DNA from: an uncultured Eubacteriales bacterium
GTDB lineage: Bacteria; Bacillota; Clostridia; Oscillospirales; Acutalibacteraceae
Assembly (NCBI GenBank): GCA_934454845.1
Contig: CAKSGV010000024.1
Location: forward strand, 1 to 23,484
Length of the DNA: 23,484 nucleotides
Direction: 5' to 3'
Below the pieces are notes generated by a model that did no database searches, was not told the DNA's origin, and saw only the letters and a program-made list of their open reading frames with translations. Positions within the stretch are counted from its first letter, which is position 1. Every line of letters starts with the position of its first letter. Below are positions 1 to 7,564 of the stretch, piece after piece. The position numbers were made by a program, and so were the translations under genes.

Positions 1-1
1 G

Positions 2-20
2 CAATGTCATTAAGTTAAGA
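2..20 (+). repeat. left 19-bp terminal inverted repeat
   Basis: Perfect reverse complement of 496-514. The match stops at base 21 on the inner side and at base 1 on the outer side. Confidence 0.75.
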
Positions 21-48
21 GATTGCTAATAGGCATAAACGGCAAAAT

Positions 49-89
49 AAAACACACTTAGAACCGAGAGGTAGTTTTAAGTGTGTTTT
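49..89 (+). terminator. hairpin with T-tract, terminator-like
   Basis: Bases 49-60 (AAAACACACTTA) pair perfectly with 78-89, giving a 12-bp stem with a 17-base loop followed by more T. It lies inside the inverted-repeat element and would stop plus-strand transcription entering from the left. Confidence 0.45.
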
Positions 90-459
90 TATGTAAAAAA
101 GGCAAAACGAAAAAGCCGATTGAAAAAATCAGCAAAAACGTGGAGATATATTTCCAAGAAATAACTGTATGCAAAGATGTACTGCAACAGTAAAATTAGC
201 TTTGTAAGCATATTAAGTATTAAGATTATGAACAATTACGTGCGAGGTAATGAGTTCGGTGACGGGGAATTGTATTGAGCCAAAATTGGTAACAACTGTT
301 TCGTAAGCAGTGATTGTTTTTCATAAATAAGACTCCTTGTAAGTAGATTTGAGATATCTCTGTTTACAAGGGATTTTTATCGTGCTAAGCCAATGAAAAT
401 CCTCACATTTCGTTCCATTTGTCAAGTGTTTTTTCAAAAAAATTTAAAAACCGTTACAA

Positions 460-496
460 AAAAATCGAACCTCACATATTGTGAAGTTCGATTTTT
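460..496 (-). terminator. strong terminator downstream of the pyrophosphatase operon
   Basis: Bases 460-470 pair with 486-496 and 472-476 pair with 480-484, with one mismatch and a three-base loop. Read on the minus strand, the stem is followed by a run of seven T. It lies 40 bases past the ppa stop and is well placed to end the minus-strand operon, although it sits inside the inverted-repeat element. Confidence 0.65.
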
Positions 497-514
497 CTTA
501 ACTTAATGACATTG
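496..514 (-). repeat. right 19-bp terminal inverted repeat
   Basis: Perfect reverse complement of 2-20. It lies 21 bases beyond the pyrophosphatase stop codon and abuts the hairpin at 460-496. Confidence 0.75.
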
Positions 515-535
515 GCCGATCGGCAGACTTATTTT

Positions 536-1066
536 TTATTTCGCATAAGTTGAATTATAATTATCTATCGATTTTTGAATAATTTCTTTGGCACTTAAAG
601 CGTCTTTAACCTCATTTACAGCTGTTTCTTTTCCCTCAAGTTCTTTATAAACTCTGAAAAAATGCGACATTTCTTCAAATATATGTTTAGGAATTTGAGA
701 TATATCTTTATAAGAATTATACATAGGATCGTTAAAAGGAATGGCTATAATTTTTTCGTCAAATCTTCCGTTATCGATCATATTTATAACGCCTATAGGA
801 TAACATCTTACAGTAGTCATAGGATAAAGGCTTTCAGAGCAGAAAACAAGCACATCTAAAGGATCGAGATCGTCGGCGTAAGTTCGCGGAATAAATCCGT
901 AGTTTGCAGGGTAGTGAGTTGAAGTATAAAGAATTCTGTCGAGAATAAGCACTCCTGTCTGCTTATCAAGTTCATATTTGCATTTACTTCCTTTTCCTAT
1001 TTCTATGACGGCGATAAAATCATCATTTTTTATTCTGTCGGGATTAATATCGTGCCAAATATTCAT
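536..1066 (-). CDS. ppa: inorganic pyrophosphatase, family I
   Basis: A soluble cytoplasmic enzyme of 176 residues that splits pyrophosphate into two phosphates, pulling biosynthetic reactions forward. The family I pattern is clear: GKGSKCKYE near residue 24, the LDR and YPANYGFIP stretches near 42-60, and the metal-binding signature DDLDPLDVLV (about 65-74). Length is normal for the prokaryotic family. The start follows an AGGA ribosome site. It is the last gene of a minus-strand operon, beginning five bases after the ABC exporter stop, so the two are probably translated from one message. Family I enzymes are usually constitutive housekeeping proteins; placement behind an export cassette may be chance or a way of sharing a promoter. 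Confidence 0.95.
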   Translation of the reverse strand: MNIWHDINPDRIKNDDFIAVIEIGKGSKCKYELDKQTGVLILDRILYTSTHYPANYGFIPRTYADDLDPLDVLVFCSESLYPMTTVRCYPIGVINMIDNGRFDEKIIAIPFNDPMYNSYKDISQIPKHIFEEMSHFFRVYKELEGKETAVNEVKDALSAKEIIQKSIDNYNSTYAK

Positions 1067-1071
1067 AAAGT

Positions 1072-2685
1072 TTAAGCATTCCTTTCTTCTATTGTTCCGT
1101 TTTTAAATAAAAGTATTTTATCCGGTTTTAAAGTTTCCGCTTTACGGTGGGTGATAAATATAACCGTTTTATCGGTCATATTTTTAATATTTTCAAGAAT
1201 TTTTTGTTCTGTTTCTTTATCAAGAGCCGAGGTCGACTCATCAAGCAGAAGAATAGGCGCGTCATAAATCAAAGCGCGCGCTATGGCAAGCCTTTGGATT
1301 TGACCTTCGCTTAAGCCCTGACCTCTTTCTTTTAAAACAGTATCAATCCCTTTCGGCAGGGAAGATATGTAATCATAAATGCCTGCAATTTTGAGCGCGG
1401 CAATTATTTTTTCTTCGGGTATGTTTTTATTTAAAAAAGTTATGTTATCCTTTATTGTGCCGGAAATTATCATATTTCCTTGCGGAACATAAGAAAACAG
1501 CTTTCTTGTTTGCGCGCTGATATCATATTTTGAATTTAATTTAAGTGTTCCGGAATTAGGGGAATAGAGACCTAAAAGAAGCTTAAAAAGAGTGGTCTTT
1601 CCGCAGCCTGATTCACCACTTAATAATGTGACGGTATTTTTTTCAATCGTAAAGCTTGAGTTTTTTAAAACCGCCTTATCTTTATAAGAAAAGCTTAATT
1701 TGCTGCATTTTAGCAAATTGAATTCTTCGGGAATTACATTTTCGGAAGAATTTTCATCGGGAATTAAGCTTATTTCTATTATTCTTTCTGCCGACGCCGT
1801 CATAGAATAAAACTTCGGAATAATTCCCGAAACATTTTGAAGAGGCGAGCGAAGAATAGTGATTATCTGCAGAAGATAATAAAGCGTGCCGTAGGAAACA
1901 CCGGCGGAAATAGCCCAAAGGATTACTCCGTAATACCCCAAAGAAAAGCTTAAAAACAGGCTCAGTCCCATTACGGATGAGAATATTCTTTGCTTAATTC
2001 GTAATTTAAGATTAGTCTTCATAATATCGGAAGCTTTTTCGGAAACTGAGTTGCTTGCCGAAAAAGACTTTATAACTATTAAATTTTCGATACATTCCTG
2101 ATAAAACGATCTTGCTTCGCCCTCGGTTTTAACAACTTCTTTATGCAGATATTTATATTTTTTGCTGAAGATTCTGCCGAGCAGAGGAATTAAAAATCCA
2201 ACAGCGAGAATAATAACCGCAAGAAGATAATTATGCTTGATAATTGCATAGAGACCGGCTATTATTTTGGTTAAGACGGTGCAGGTTTCGGGGATAAGCT
2301 CAACAGCACCTTTGGCAACTTGTCCTACATCGTTAGTCATTTTATTTAAAAAATCACCGGAATGATATTTTTCAATGCCTGCGTATTCTTTGCCGCAAAG
2401 ATCAAAAAATATTTTTTGCCTTAAATTGATAGTGATAAGTCCTGTGATCTTCACAGTCATAACCGACGAAAAAAGCTGTAAAATTACCTGTCCGAGAAGA
2501 ATTACTCCAATAATAATCGCTTTATTATAAAGGTTTTTCCCCGAATCGATGATTTTACTGCTTAAATCGGCAAGATAGATCAGCGACAGCGATAAAATTA
2601 TATCACAAACAGAAACCAAGGCTATTTGTCCTATAAAATTTTTCAGATTGGAATATATCCATTTTACCGTTGATTTATTTTTCAT
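1072..2685 (-). CDS. ABC exporter, fused membrane and ATPase domains
   Basis: A 537-residue half-transporter expected to work as a dimer in the cytoplasmic membrane. Residues 1-300 form the six-helix membrane domain (hydrophobic segments near 20-40, 56-75, 135-170, 238-275). The ATPase domain carries Walker A GESGCGKTT (357-365), the Q-loop at Q402 (YVPQGN), the signature LSEGQ (458-462), Walker B LLLDES (about 479-484) and the switch His in ITHR (H513). No N-terminal C39 peptidase domain is present, so it would not cleave a leader itself. Its start overlaps the stop of the PqqD-like gene in ATGA, implying translational coupling. Substrate unknown: the PqqD partner suggests a modified peptide, but lipid or drug export is equally compatible with the sequence. 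Confidence 0.92.
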   Translation of the reverse strand: MKNKSTVKWIYSNLKNFIGQIALVSVCDIILSLSLIYLADLSSKIIDSGKNLYNKAIIIGVILLGQVILQLFSSVMTVKITGLITINLRQKIFFDLCGKEYAGIEKYHSGDFLNKMTNDVGQVAKGAVELIPETCTVLTKIIAGLYAIIKHNYLLAVIILAVGFLIPLLGRIFSKKYKYLHKEVVKTEGEARSFYQECIENLIVIKSFSASNSVSEKASDIMKTNLKLRIKQRIFSSVMGLSLFLSFSLGYYGVILWAISAGVSYGTLYYLLQIITILRSPLQNVSGIIPKFYSMTASAERIIEISLIPDENSSENVIPEEFNLLKCSKLSFSYKDKAVLKNSSFTIEKNTVTLLSGESGCGKTTLFKLLLGLYSPNSGTLKLNSKYDISAQTRKLFSYVPQGNMIISGTIKDNITFLNKNIPEEKIIAALKIAGIYDYISSLPKGIDTVLKERGQGLSEGQIQRLAIARALIYDAPILLLDESTSALDKETEQKILENIKNMTDKTVIFITHRKAETLKPDKILLFKNGTIEERNA

Positions 2686-2948
2686 TCTTCAAGTATTCCG
2701 TTCTCTCTTAAAATTCTTAAAAAAACATCTATCTCATTAAGTGCGAGAACCGATGAAATATTGAAAAAATCCGCTAAAGAATTAAATAGCTGTTCGTTGG
2801 TTTTTTCACCGCTTTTAAGCTCTCGCCAAAGGAAAGCGGCGGAGTTGTTAAGTTTAATAAGTTTGTTAAAATGCAATGAAGGATCAGTACAAACAACTAT
2901 ATTTTCACCCGCAATATTTTTAATATCGAAGCATTCTTTTATTTTCAC
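2682..2948 (-). CDS. PqqD-like peptide-binding protein
   Basis: A small protein (88 residues) resembling the PqqD family, which holds precursor peptides for radical-SAM and other RiPP-modifying enzymes. The family look is the early IAGENIVV stretch, then IKLNNSAAFLW and the C-terminal helix ending ILRENGILEE. The start is taken as GTG at 2948: GGAGGG at 2955-2960 lies six bases upstream, and the resulting beginning (KIKECFDIKNIAGE) matches the usual PqqD start. An ATG at 2978 in the same frame has no ribosome site. It overlaps the ABC exporter by four bases. No modifying enzyme or precursor peptide is visible, so the role is inferred from family and neighbour only. Confidence 0.75.
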   Translation of the reverse strand: MKIKECFDIKNIAGENIVVCTDPSLHFNKLIKLNNSAAFLWRELKSGEKTNEQLFNSLADFFNISSVLALNEIDVFLRILRENGILEE

Positions 2949-2992
2949 CGCAAACCCTCCAGATGTGAATAAATACACTTGCTTTTTTATTA

Positions 2993-3021
2993 ATTATATA
3001 ATAAAATAAAATATAATTCAA
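2993..3021 (-). promoter_or_regulatory. promoter of the pqqD-like/ABC/ppa operon
   Basis: On the minus strand, TTGAAT (3016-3021) is followed after 17 bases by a perfect TATAAT (2993-2998). This sits about 45 bases upstream of the GTG start at 2948, in the divergent gap shared with the gene at 3042. Confidence 0.65.
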
Positions 3022-3041
3022 GTCGGATAAGGAGATTAATT

Positions 3042-3539
3042 ATGGATACGTTTCTTGAGCAATTGGTTGAAATGAAAAGAGGAGGAAAATACTATGCGCT
3101 TTTAGTCCTTTTGTGGACAGCCGCGATAGCCGTTTCGGTCCTTTTGTTTCTCATATTTCCGCCTTTGGCACTTATAGGCGCCGCTCTCGCTATTTACGGA
3201 GCATATTTTTTATCTAAAATGCTGTTTGTGGAATATGAGTATATAATAACCAATGATTGCGCCGATATTGATAAAATTACAGGAAAAAGTTCAAGAAAAA
3301 GAGAATTAAGCTTTGAACTTTCGGGAGTCGAAAGTATAGAAAAGTTTAATCCGCAGAAAAAATACGGAACCGGGTTTTCGAAAAAAGTTCTTGCCGCCGA
3401 TTTTAACGATCCTAACGCGCTTGTTTTTATAATCAGAAAAGGCAATGAGAAAACTCTTCTTGTATTTGCACCTGACGAAAGAATTAAAGCCGCTATGAAA
3501 AAATTTATCCCGAGAACCGTCAGCGGTTCCTTGCTTTAA
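3042..3539 (+). CDS. two-helix membrane protein, DUF6106-like
   Basis: 165 residues. A short charged N-terminus is followed by two adjacent membrane helices (about 19-40 and 42-60, joined by FPP), then a soluble region of about 100 residues that looks like alternating beta strands with a final helix (DERIKAAMKKFIP). The layout recalls small Clostridia membrane proteins with a cytoplasmic PH-like domain, and in particular those catalogued as DUF6106; that name is from memory and not checked. GGAG lies nine bases before the ATG. It opens a plus-strand operon with the hydrate dehydratase, five bases downstream. Function unknown. Confidence 0.75.
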   Translation: MDTFLEQLVEMKRGGKYYALLVLLWTAAIAVSVLLFLIFPPLALIGAALAIYGAYFLSKMLFVEYEYIITNDCADIDKITGKSSRKRELSFELSGVESIEKFNPQKKYGTGFSKKVLAADFNDPNALVFIIRKGNEKTLLVFAPDERIKAAMKKFIPRTVSGSLL

Positions 3540-3544
3540 AAAAG

Positions 3545-4411
3545 ATGAATAGTAAAGAATATGCTTATGGTTTGTGTAAAATTACAAAAACCGTAAAAAG
3601 AGAAAAAGATTCCCATAAGGGAACTTTCGGCACGGTGCTTTCTATCTGCGGAAGTTACGGATTTTGCGGAGCCTCCGTGCTTTCGGCAAAAGCCGCTTTA
3701 AGATCAGGAGCCGGGCTCTTAAAAGCTTTTATCTGCGATAAAAATTATACCGCTTTTTGCTCCGATTTAAGCGAACCGGTCGTAATTCCGTGTAAAACGG
3801 GAGAAAGCGGAGAGCCAGTAATCGAAGAAAATCTGCTTATAAATGAATTAAAAAATTGCAACAGCGTGCTTTTCGGATGCGGAATAGGTAAGTCAGATAA
3901 TATTAAAAAAAGCCTTGTAACCGTTTTTGAAAATTCTTCCTCTCCGATAATTCTTGATGCCGACGGAATAAATCTTTTGTCTGAGGATATAAATATAATC
4001 AGGGGAATAAAAGCTCCTTTGATCATTACGCCTCATCCTAAAGAAATGTCAAGACTGACAAATTTAAGTGTTGAGGAAATTCAAAACGATAGGATAGGCA
4101 CAGCTCGCAGATTTGCAGAAGATTATAACTGCACTGTGGTCCTTAAAGGCTGTAATACAGTCGTTGCACTTACCGGCGGCGAAGTGTTTTTAAACAAAAC
4201 AGGAAACTCCGGTATGGCAACAGGCGGCAGCGGCGATGTGCTTGCAGGTATTATCGCTTCGCTTTCGGCACAAGGGTATTCTGAAAAAGACGCGGCTGTG
4301 ACAGGTGTATATGTCCATTCCTTTGCTGCGGATATTGCGGCAAAAAAATATACCGAACGGTCGCTTTTACCGTCGGATATTATTGAGGAGCTTAAAAATA
4401 TTTCCTATTAA
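3545..4411 (+). CDS. nnrD: ADP-dependent NAD(P)H-hydrate dehydratase
   Basis: A cytoplasmic repair enzyme that converts damaged S-NAD(P)H hydrate back to NAD(P)H, using ADP. The ribokinase-like YjeF C-terminal (CARKD) domain fills the whole 288 residues: HKGTFGTVLSICGS (24-37), the AALRSGAGL helix (50-58), DADGIN (138-143), ITPHPKEMSRL (161-171), VVLKG (198-202) and NSGMATGGSGDVLAG (221-235) with the catalytic Asp at 231. The N-terminal epimerase domain found in fused NnrDE/YjeF proteins is absent, so an epimerase would have to be encoded elsewhere. It follows the membrane-protein gene by five bases and is followed 18 bases later by a lipoprotein gene. Confidence 0.93.
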   Translation: MNSKEYAYGLCKITKTVKREKDSHKGTFGTVLSICGSYGFCGASVLSAKAALRSGAGLLKAFICDKNYTAFCSDLSEPVVIPCKTGESGEPVIEENLLINELKNCNSVLFGCGIGKSDNIKKSLVTVFENSSSPIILDADGINLLSEDINIIRGIKAPLIITPHPKEMSRLTNLSVEEIQNDRIGTARRFAEDYNCTVVLKGCNTVVALTGGEVFLNKTGNSGMATGGSGDVLAGIIASLSAQGYSEKDAAVTGVYVHSFAADIAAKKYTERSLLPSDIIEELKNISY

Positions 4412-4429
4412 AATTTTAGGGGAGATTTT

Positions 4430-4912
4430 TTGAAAAAGCTTTTAATGCCTTTACTTGTTCTTTTTATCTTTTGCGGCTGCTCTTCAAAAAATGCGAGCAA
4501 CCCCGCAGTTTCGGGAATTAAATTTGACGCAAGGATCACCTATAACGAAAATTCGTATGTCTGCTCCATAGAGCTTGAAAACTCGGGGGATATGAAAGCC
4601 GAGGTTAAAAAACCTTCAAATCTTACAGGACTCAAAGTTATAAGAAAAGACGGAAAGACCACGGCCGAATATCTCGGTATCAAGCAGGAAATAGACGGTC
4701 TGCCCGTAGATAATGCGGCGGATATCATTCTTAAATGCTACACTTCGGTGGCTGACGGCGAAAAAGACGGTAACGACAATTACACAAGCTCCGGCAAAAT
4801 TGGGGATATTGAATATGTTTACACTTATTCGCCTTTAGGACTTCCTATCTCGCTTTCGGTTCCCGATAATAATTTAAAAGCCGAGTTTTATAACGTAACA
4901 GCAGAAAAATAA
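4430..4912 (+). CDS. small putative lipoprotein
   Basis: 160 residues with a short lipoprotein signal: KK, a hydrophobic stretch (LLMPLLVLFIF) and the lipobox-like CGC, giving a lipidated Cys17 followed by SS. The mature part is hydrophilic and probably mostly beta strands; I recognise no family. The start is TTG at 4430, chosen because AGGGGAG at 4418-4424 lies five bases upstream and the signal peptide begins exactly there. Last gene of the plus-strand operon; its stop lies inside the left arm of the terminator hairpin. A role at the outer face of the membrane is inferred from the signal only. Confidence 0.8.
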   Translation: MKKLLMPLLVLFIFCGCSSKNASNPAVSGIKFDARITYNENSYVCSIELENSGDMKAEVKKPSNLTGLKVIRKDGKTTAEYLGIKQEIDGLPVDNAADIILKCYTSVADGEKDGNDNYTSSGKIGDIEYVYTYSPLGLPISLSVPDNNLKAEFYNVTAEK

Positions 4913-4939
4913 AAAATGCCGCTTAAAACGGCATTTTTT
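4911..4939. terminator. bidirectional terminator between convergent genes
   Basis: Bases 4911-4921 (AAAAAATGCCG) pair perfectly with 4929-4939 around a seven-base loop. The stem ends in a T-tract on both strands and serves the lipoprotein gene and the convergent coiled-coil gene, whose stop codons both overlap it. Confidence 0.85.
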
Positions 4940-5486
4940 ATTTAATAAGATTATTCACATATTCGGAAATTTCTTCGGTTTTCTTAATAGCTTCGCTTTC
5001 TTTGCTCTTTATCTCTTCTTTGGCAATATTAAGCGAATTTGAAAGTGTATCGATATTAACTGTAAATTCTTCGGTGGTTTTTATAAGGTTCGATTTAATA
5101 TTGTCAAGCATTTGATGAGCAGAATCGATAGAATTGAAGTTCTTTTCAATTTCTTCTTTAACGGCCGCTAAGTTATCTTCGCTTGATTTTATCACGGAGC
5201 GGGCATTTGACTGAGCAACCAGATAAAGCTTTCCGATGTTTTTAGACATTTGATCAATCTGTGCTTTTTTATTTTCATAGCTTTCAAGCTGAGCTTTGAT
5301 ATTTTCTTTTGAATTTTCAAGCTCCGAGATCTTATTTTCAAGCTCGGAAATAGTACCGTTAAGATCCGCAATTTGGGATTTTAATTCTTTTTCTTCCGCC
5401 GCAAAATCTTTATGTGATTTCTCTATGTAGGAAAGAACATCTTCACAATTAAAACCGAAAAAAGATTTTCTGAATCCGATCGACAT
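4938..5486 (-). CDS. DivIVA-like coiled-coil protein
   Basis: About 182 residues, almost entirely helical. The N-terminus (SIGFRKSFFGFNCEDVLSYI) resembles the DivIVA/GpsB membrane-targeting start, in which a motif around F-x-G-F/Y precedes a D-V pair. Residues 30-85 form a strong heptad coiled coil rich in E, K, L and I (ISELENKISELENSKENIK); a second long helical stretch runs to the C-terminus. The start is placed at ATG 5486, because AAAGGA lies eight bases upstream; an in-frame ATG at 5495 would overlap that ribosome site. DivIVA proteins mark the cell pole or septum in Gram-positives; here that role is inferred from weak similarity, and another coiled-coil function is possible. Confidence 0.7.
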   Translation of the reverse strand: MSIGFRKSFFGFNCEDVLSYIEKSHKDFAAEEKELKSQIADLNGTISELENKISELENSKENIKAQLESYENKKAQIDQMSKNIGKLYLVAQSNARSVIKSSEDNLAAVKEEIEKNFNSIDSAHQMLDNIKSNLIKTTEEFTVNIDTLSNSLNIAKEEIKSKESEAIKKTEEISEYVNNLIK

Positions 5487-5516
5487 TTTATTCATCCTTT
5501 TACCTTTAATAATATT

Positions 5517-5545
5517 ATTTTATATGCTTATGTTCTTTTTGTCAA
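5517..5545 (-). promoter_or_regulatory. promoter of the DivIVA-like gene
   Basis: On the minus strand, a perfect TTGACA (5540-5545) and TAAAAT (5517-5522) are separated by 17 bases, about 30 bases upstream of the start codon. Confidence 0.75.
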
Positions 5546-5592
5546 TAAATAAATTATTTTGTTAAATTTTTATTAAGTATTTTGAAAACTCA

Positions 5593-5620
5593 TTGACTTT
5601 ATATGTTTTTTTGGTATAAT
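5593..5620 (+). promoter_or_regulatory. promoter of the PEP carboxykinase gene
   Basis: TTGACT (5593-5598) and TATAAT (5615-5620) are separated by 16 bases. The predicted start of transcription is near 5627, giving a leader of about 40 bases with AGGAGA at 5655-5660. Confidence 0.8.
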
Positions 5621-5667
5621 GTAAAAGGCAGAAATTTGGAAGATATTTCTTAAAAGGAGAAATTATT

Positions 5668-7452
5668 ATGACTGAAAACAAAACTGTTTTAAAGTGGCTT
5701 GAAGAAGTCAAAGAACTTGTTACGCCTGACAAAGTTGTTTGGATCGACGGCAGTGAGGAGCAGCTTGAAGCTATCCGCAAAGAAGCTGTTGAATCGGGCG
5801 AAATGATAAAACTTAATGAAGAAAAGCTTCCGGGCTGTTTTCTTCACAGAACCCGCCCCAATGATGTTGCCCGCGTAGAGGACAGAACCTTTATTTGTTC
5901 AAGAAAAGAGGAAAATGCCGGTCCTACAAATAACTGGTGCGATCCTCAGGAAATGTATAAAAAGCTTTACAATATAGCAAGAGGCTCTTACAAGGGAAGA
6001 ACAATGTATGTAATCCCTTTCTCAATGGGTCCGATAGGTTCTCCTCTTGCAAAAGCGGGAATTGAAGTAACCGATTCAAAATATGTCGTTCTCAATATGG
6101 CTATTATGACAAGAGTAGGACAGAAAGTTCTTGATGTTTTAGGCGACTCTAACGATTGGGTAAGAGGTCTTCACGCTTCCTGTGATATCGACCCCGAAAA
6201 GCGCTATATATGCCAGTTCCCTGAGGATAATACAATTATTTCCGTTAACTCTGCTTACGGCGGTAATGTTCTTCTCGGTAAAAAATGCTTTGCTCTTCGT
6301 ATAGCTTCTTATCAGGGCTGGAAAGAGGGCTGGATGGCTGAGCATATGCTTATTTTAGGTCTTCAGAATCCTAAGGGCGAAATTAAATATATTGCTGCTG
6401 CTTTCCCGTCTGCCTGCGGAAAGACCAACCTTGCAATGCTTATTCCGCCTGAGTATCTCCGCAAAAAAGGCTATAAGATCTGGACTGTCGGTGACGATAT
6501 TTCCTGGATGAAGATAGGAAAAGACGGCAGACTTTACGCTATTAACCCTGAAAACGGATTCTTCGGCGTAGCTCCCGGTACTAACGCTCACTCAAACTTC
6601 AATGCTCTTGAGAGCACTAAGAAGAACACTATTTTTACAAACGTTGCTCTTAATCTTGATGACAACACCGTTTGGTGGGAGGGACTTAATAAAGATCTTC
6701 CTACAAACTGCATAGATTGGAAAGGCAATAAGTGGGATGCTTCAAAATTCGATAAGAAAGATAAGAGCACTTATGCCGCTCATCCGAACTCAAGATTTAC
6801 AGCTCCCGCTAAGAACTGCCCTTGCGTTTCAGATGAATTTGATAAGGGCGAGGGAGTTCCGATCTCCGCAATTATATTCGGCGGTCGCCGTGCTAAATGC
6901 GCTCCGCTCGTATATCAATCAAAGAGTTGGGAAAACGGTGTGTTCATCGGATCCGCAATGGCTTCAGAAACCACCGCTGCCGCAGCAGGAGCTGTCGGAG
7001 TAGTTCGCCGCGATCCTATGGCTATGCTTCCGTTCTGCGGATATAATATGGGCGATTACTTTGCTCATTGGCTTGAAATGGGCAAAAAGCTTGGCGATAA
7101 GGCTCCTAAGATATTCAATGTTAACTGGTTCAGAACCGACGATGAGGGTAACTTCGTATGGCCCGGTTTCGGTGATAATATGAGAGTTCTTAACTGGATA
7201 GTTGATCGTTGCGAAGGCAAGGCTGACGCTACCGAAACAGCTATCGGATTTGTTCCGAAGCCCGAAGATATTGATCTTACCGATCTTGATATGGATATGG
7301 ATACCTTGAAGAGTATTCTTAAAGTCGATAAGGATGTTTGGGAAAAAGAAGCAGCAGAGATTGAAGAGCATTATAAGAAGTTTGGCGATAAGCTTCCTAA
7401 AGAGCTTCGCAATCAGCTTGATACCCTTAAGAGCAATCTTGAAAAAATGTAA
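5668..7452 (+). CDS. pckG: phosphoenolpyruvate carboxykinase (GTP type)
   Basis: A cytoplasmic enzyme interconverting oxaloacetate and PEP with a guanine nucleotide; in anaerobes it often runs towards oxaloacetate. The 594 residues match the GTP class rather than the shorter ATP class: FSMGPIGSPLAKAGIE (118-133), the nucleotide loop FPSACGKTNLAM (246-257) with the reactive Cys250, metal-site VGDDISWMK (274-282), ENGFFGVAPGTN (295-306), FGGRRAKCAPLVY (404-416) and the SETTAAAAG lid region (433-441). Length is normal for the class. It is transcribed alone, from a clear promoter and with its own terminator. GTP-type enzymes are less common than ATP-type in Firmicutes. Confidence 0.95.
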   Translation: MTENKTVLKWLEEVKELVTPDKVVWIDGSEEQLEAIRKEAVESGEMIKLNEEKLPGCFLHRTRPNDVARVEDRTFICSRKEENAGPTNNWCDPQEMYKKLYNIARGSYKGRTMYVIPFSMGPIGSPLAKAGIEVTDSKYVVLNMAIMTRVGQKVLDVLGDSNDWVRGLHASCDIDPEKRYICQFPEDNTIISVNSAYGGNVLLGKKCFALRIASYQGWKEGWMAEHMLILGLQNPKGEIKYIAAAFPSACGKTNLAMLIPPEYLRKKGYKIWTVGDDISWMKIGKDGRLYAINPENGFFGVAPGTNAHSNFNALESTKKNTIFTNVALNLDDNTVWWEGLNKDLPTNCIDWKGNKWDASKFDKKDKSTYAAHPNSRFTAPAKNCPCVSDEFDKGEGVPISAIIFGGRRAKCAPLVYQSKSWENGVFIGSAMASETTAAAAGAVGVVRRDPMAMLPFCGYNMGDYFAHWLEMGKKLGDKAPKIFNVNWFRTDDEGNFVWPGFGDNMRVLNWIVDRCEGKADATETAIGFVPKPEDIDLTDLDMDMDTLKSILKVDKDVWEKEAAEIEEHYKKFGDKLPKELRNQLDTLKSNLEKM

Positions 7453-7471
7453 TTTTCCCTTTTAAGTTTTT

Positions 7472-7497
7472 AATGCCGCAGGATTTCCTGCGGCATT
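7472..7497 (+). terminator. terminator of the PEP carboxykinase gene
   Basis: AATGCCGCAGGA (7472-7483) pairs perfectly with 7486-7497; allowing a four-base loop this is an 11-bp stem. It is GC-rich and followed by CTTCTTGC with few T. It lies 20 bases past the stop codon. Confidence 0.75.
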
Positions 7498-7501
7498 CTT
7501 C

Positions 7502-7530
7502 TTGCAAATTTTTATTTTATAATTTATAAT
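7502..7530 (+). promoter_or_regulatory. promoter of the MocR-type regulator gene
   Basis: TTGCAA (7502-7507) and a perfect TATAAT (7525-7530) with a 17-base spacer, directly after the pckG terminator and about 35 bases before the start codon. Confidence 0.6.
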
Positions 7531-7564
7531 TAATTAAGCTTTTTGAAAGGAAATTTTAATTTTA

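Larger units (their letters stand above)
2..514. mobile_element. MITE-like or IS-remnant element bounded by 19-bp inverted repeats
   Basis: Bases 2-20 and 496-514 are exact reverse complements of each other (19 bp, core AATGTCATTAAGTTAAGA). No open reading frame of useful size lies between them, so no transposase is encoded. The interior holds three hairpins (49-89, about 332-375 and 460-496). Paired ends, absence of coding capacity and a hairpin just inside the right end are what small non-autonomous elements or internally deleted insertion sequences look like. The left end sits one base from the window edge, so a target-site duplication cannot be tested. A 10-bp palindrome, GCCGATCGGC, lies directly outside the right end. 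The element type is inferred. Confidence 0.5.

Noticed and set aside
230..300. Possible group II intron or structured RNA start (GTGCGAGG...)
   Set aside because: No domain V-like hairpin, no reverse transcriptase and no recognised riboswitch core were found in the region.
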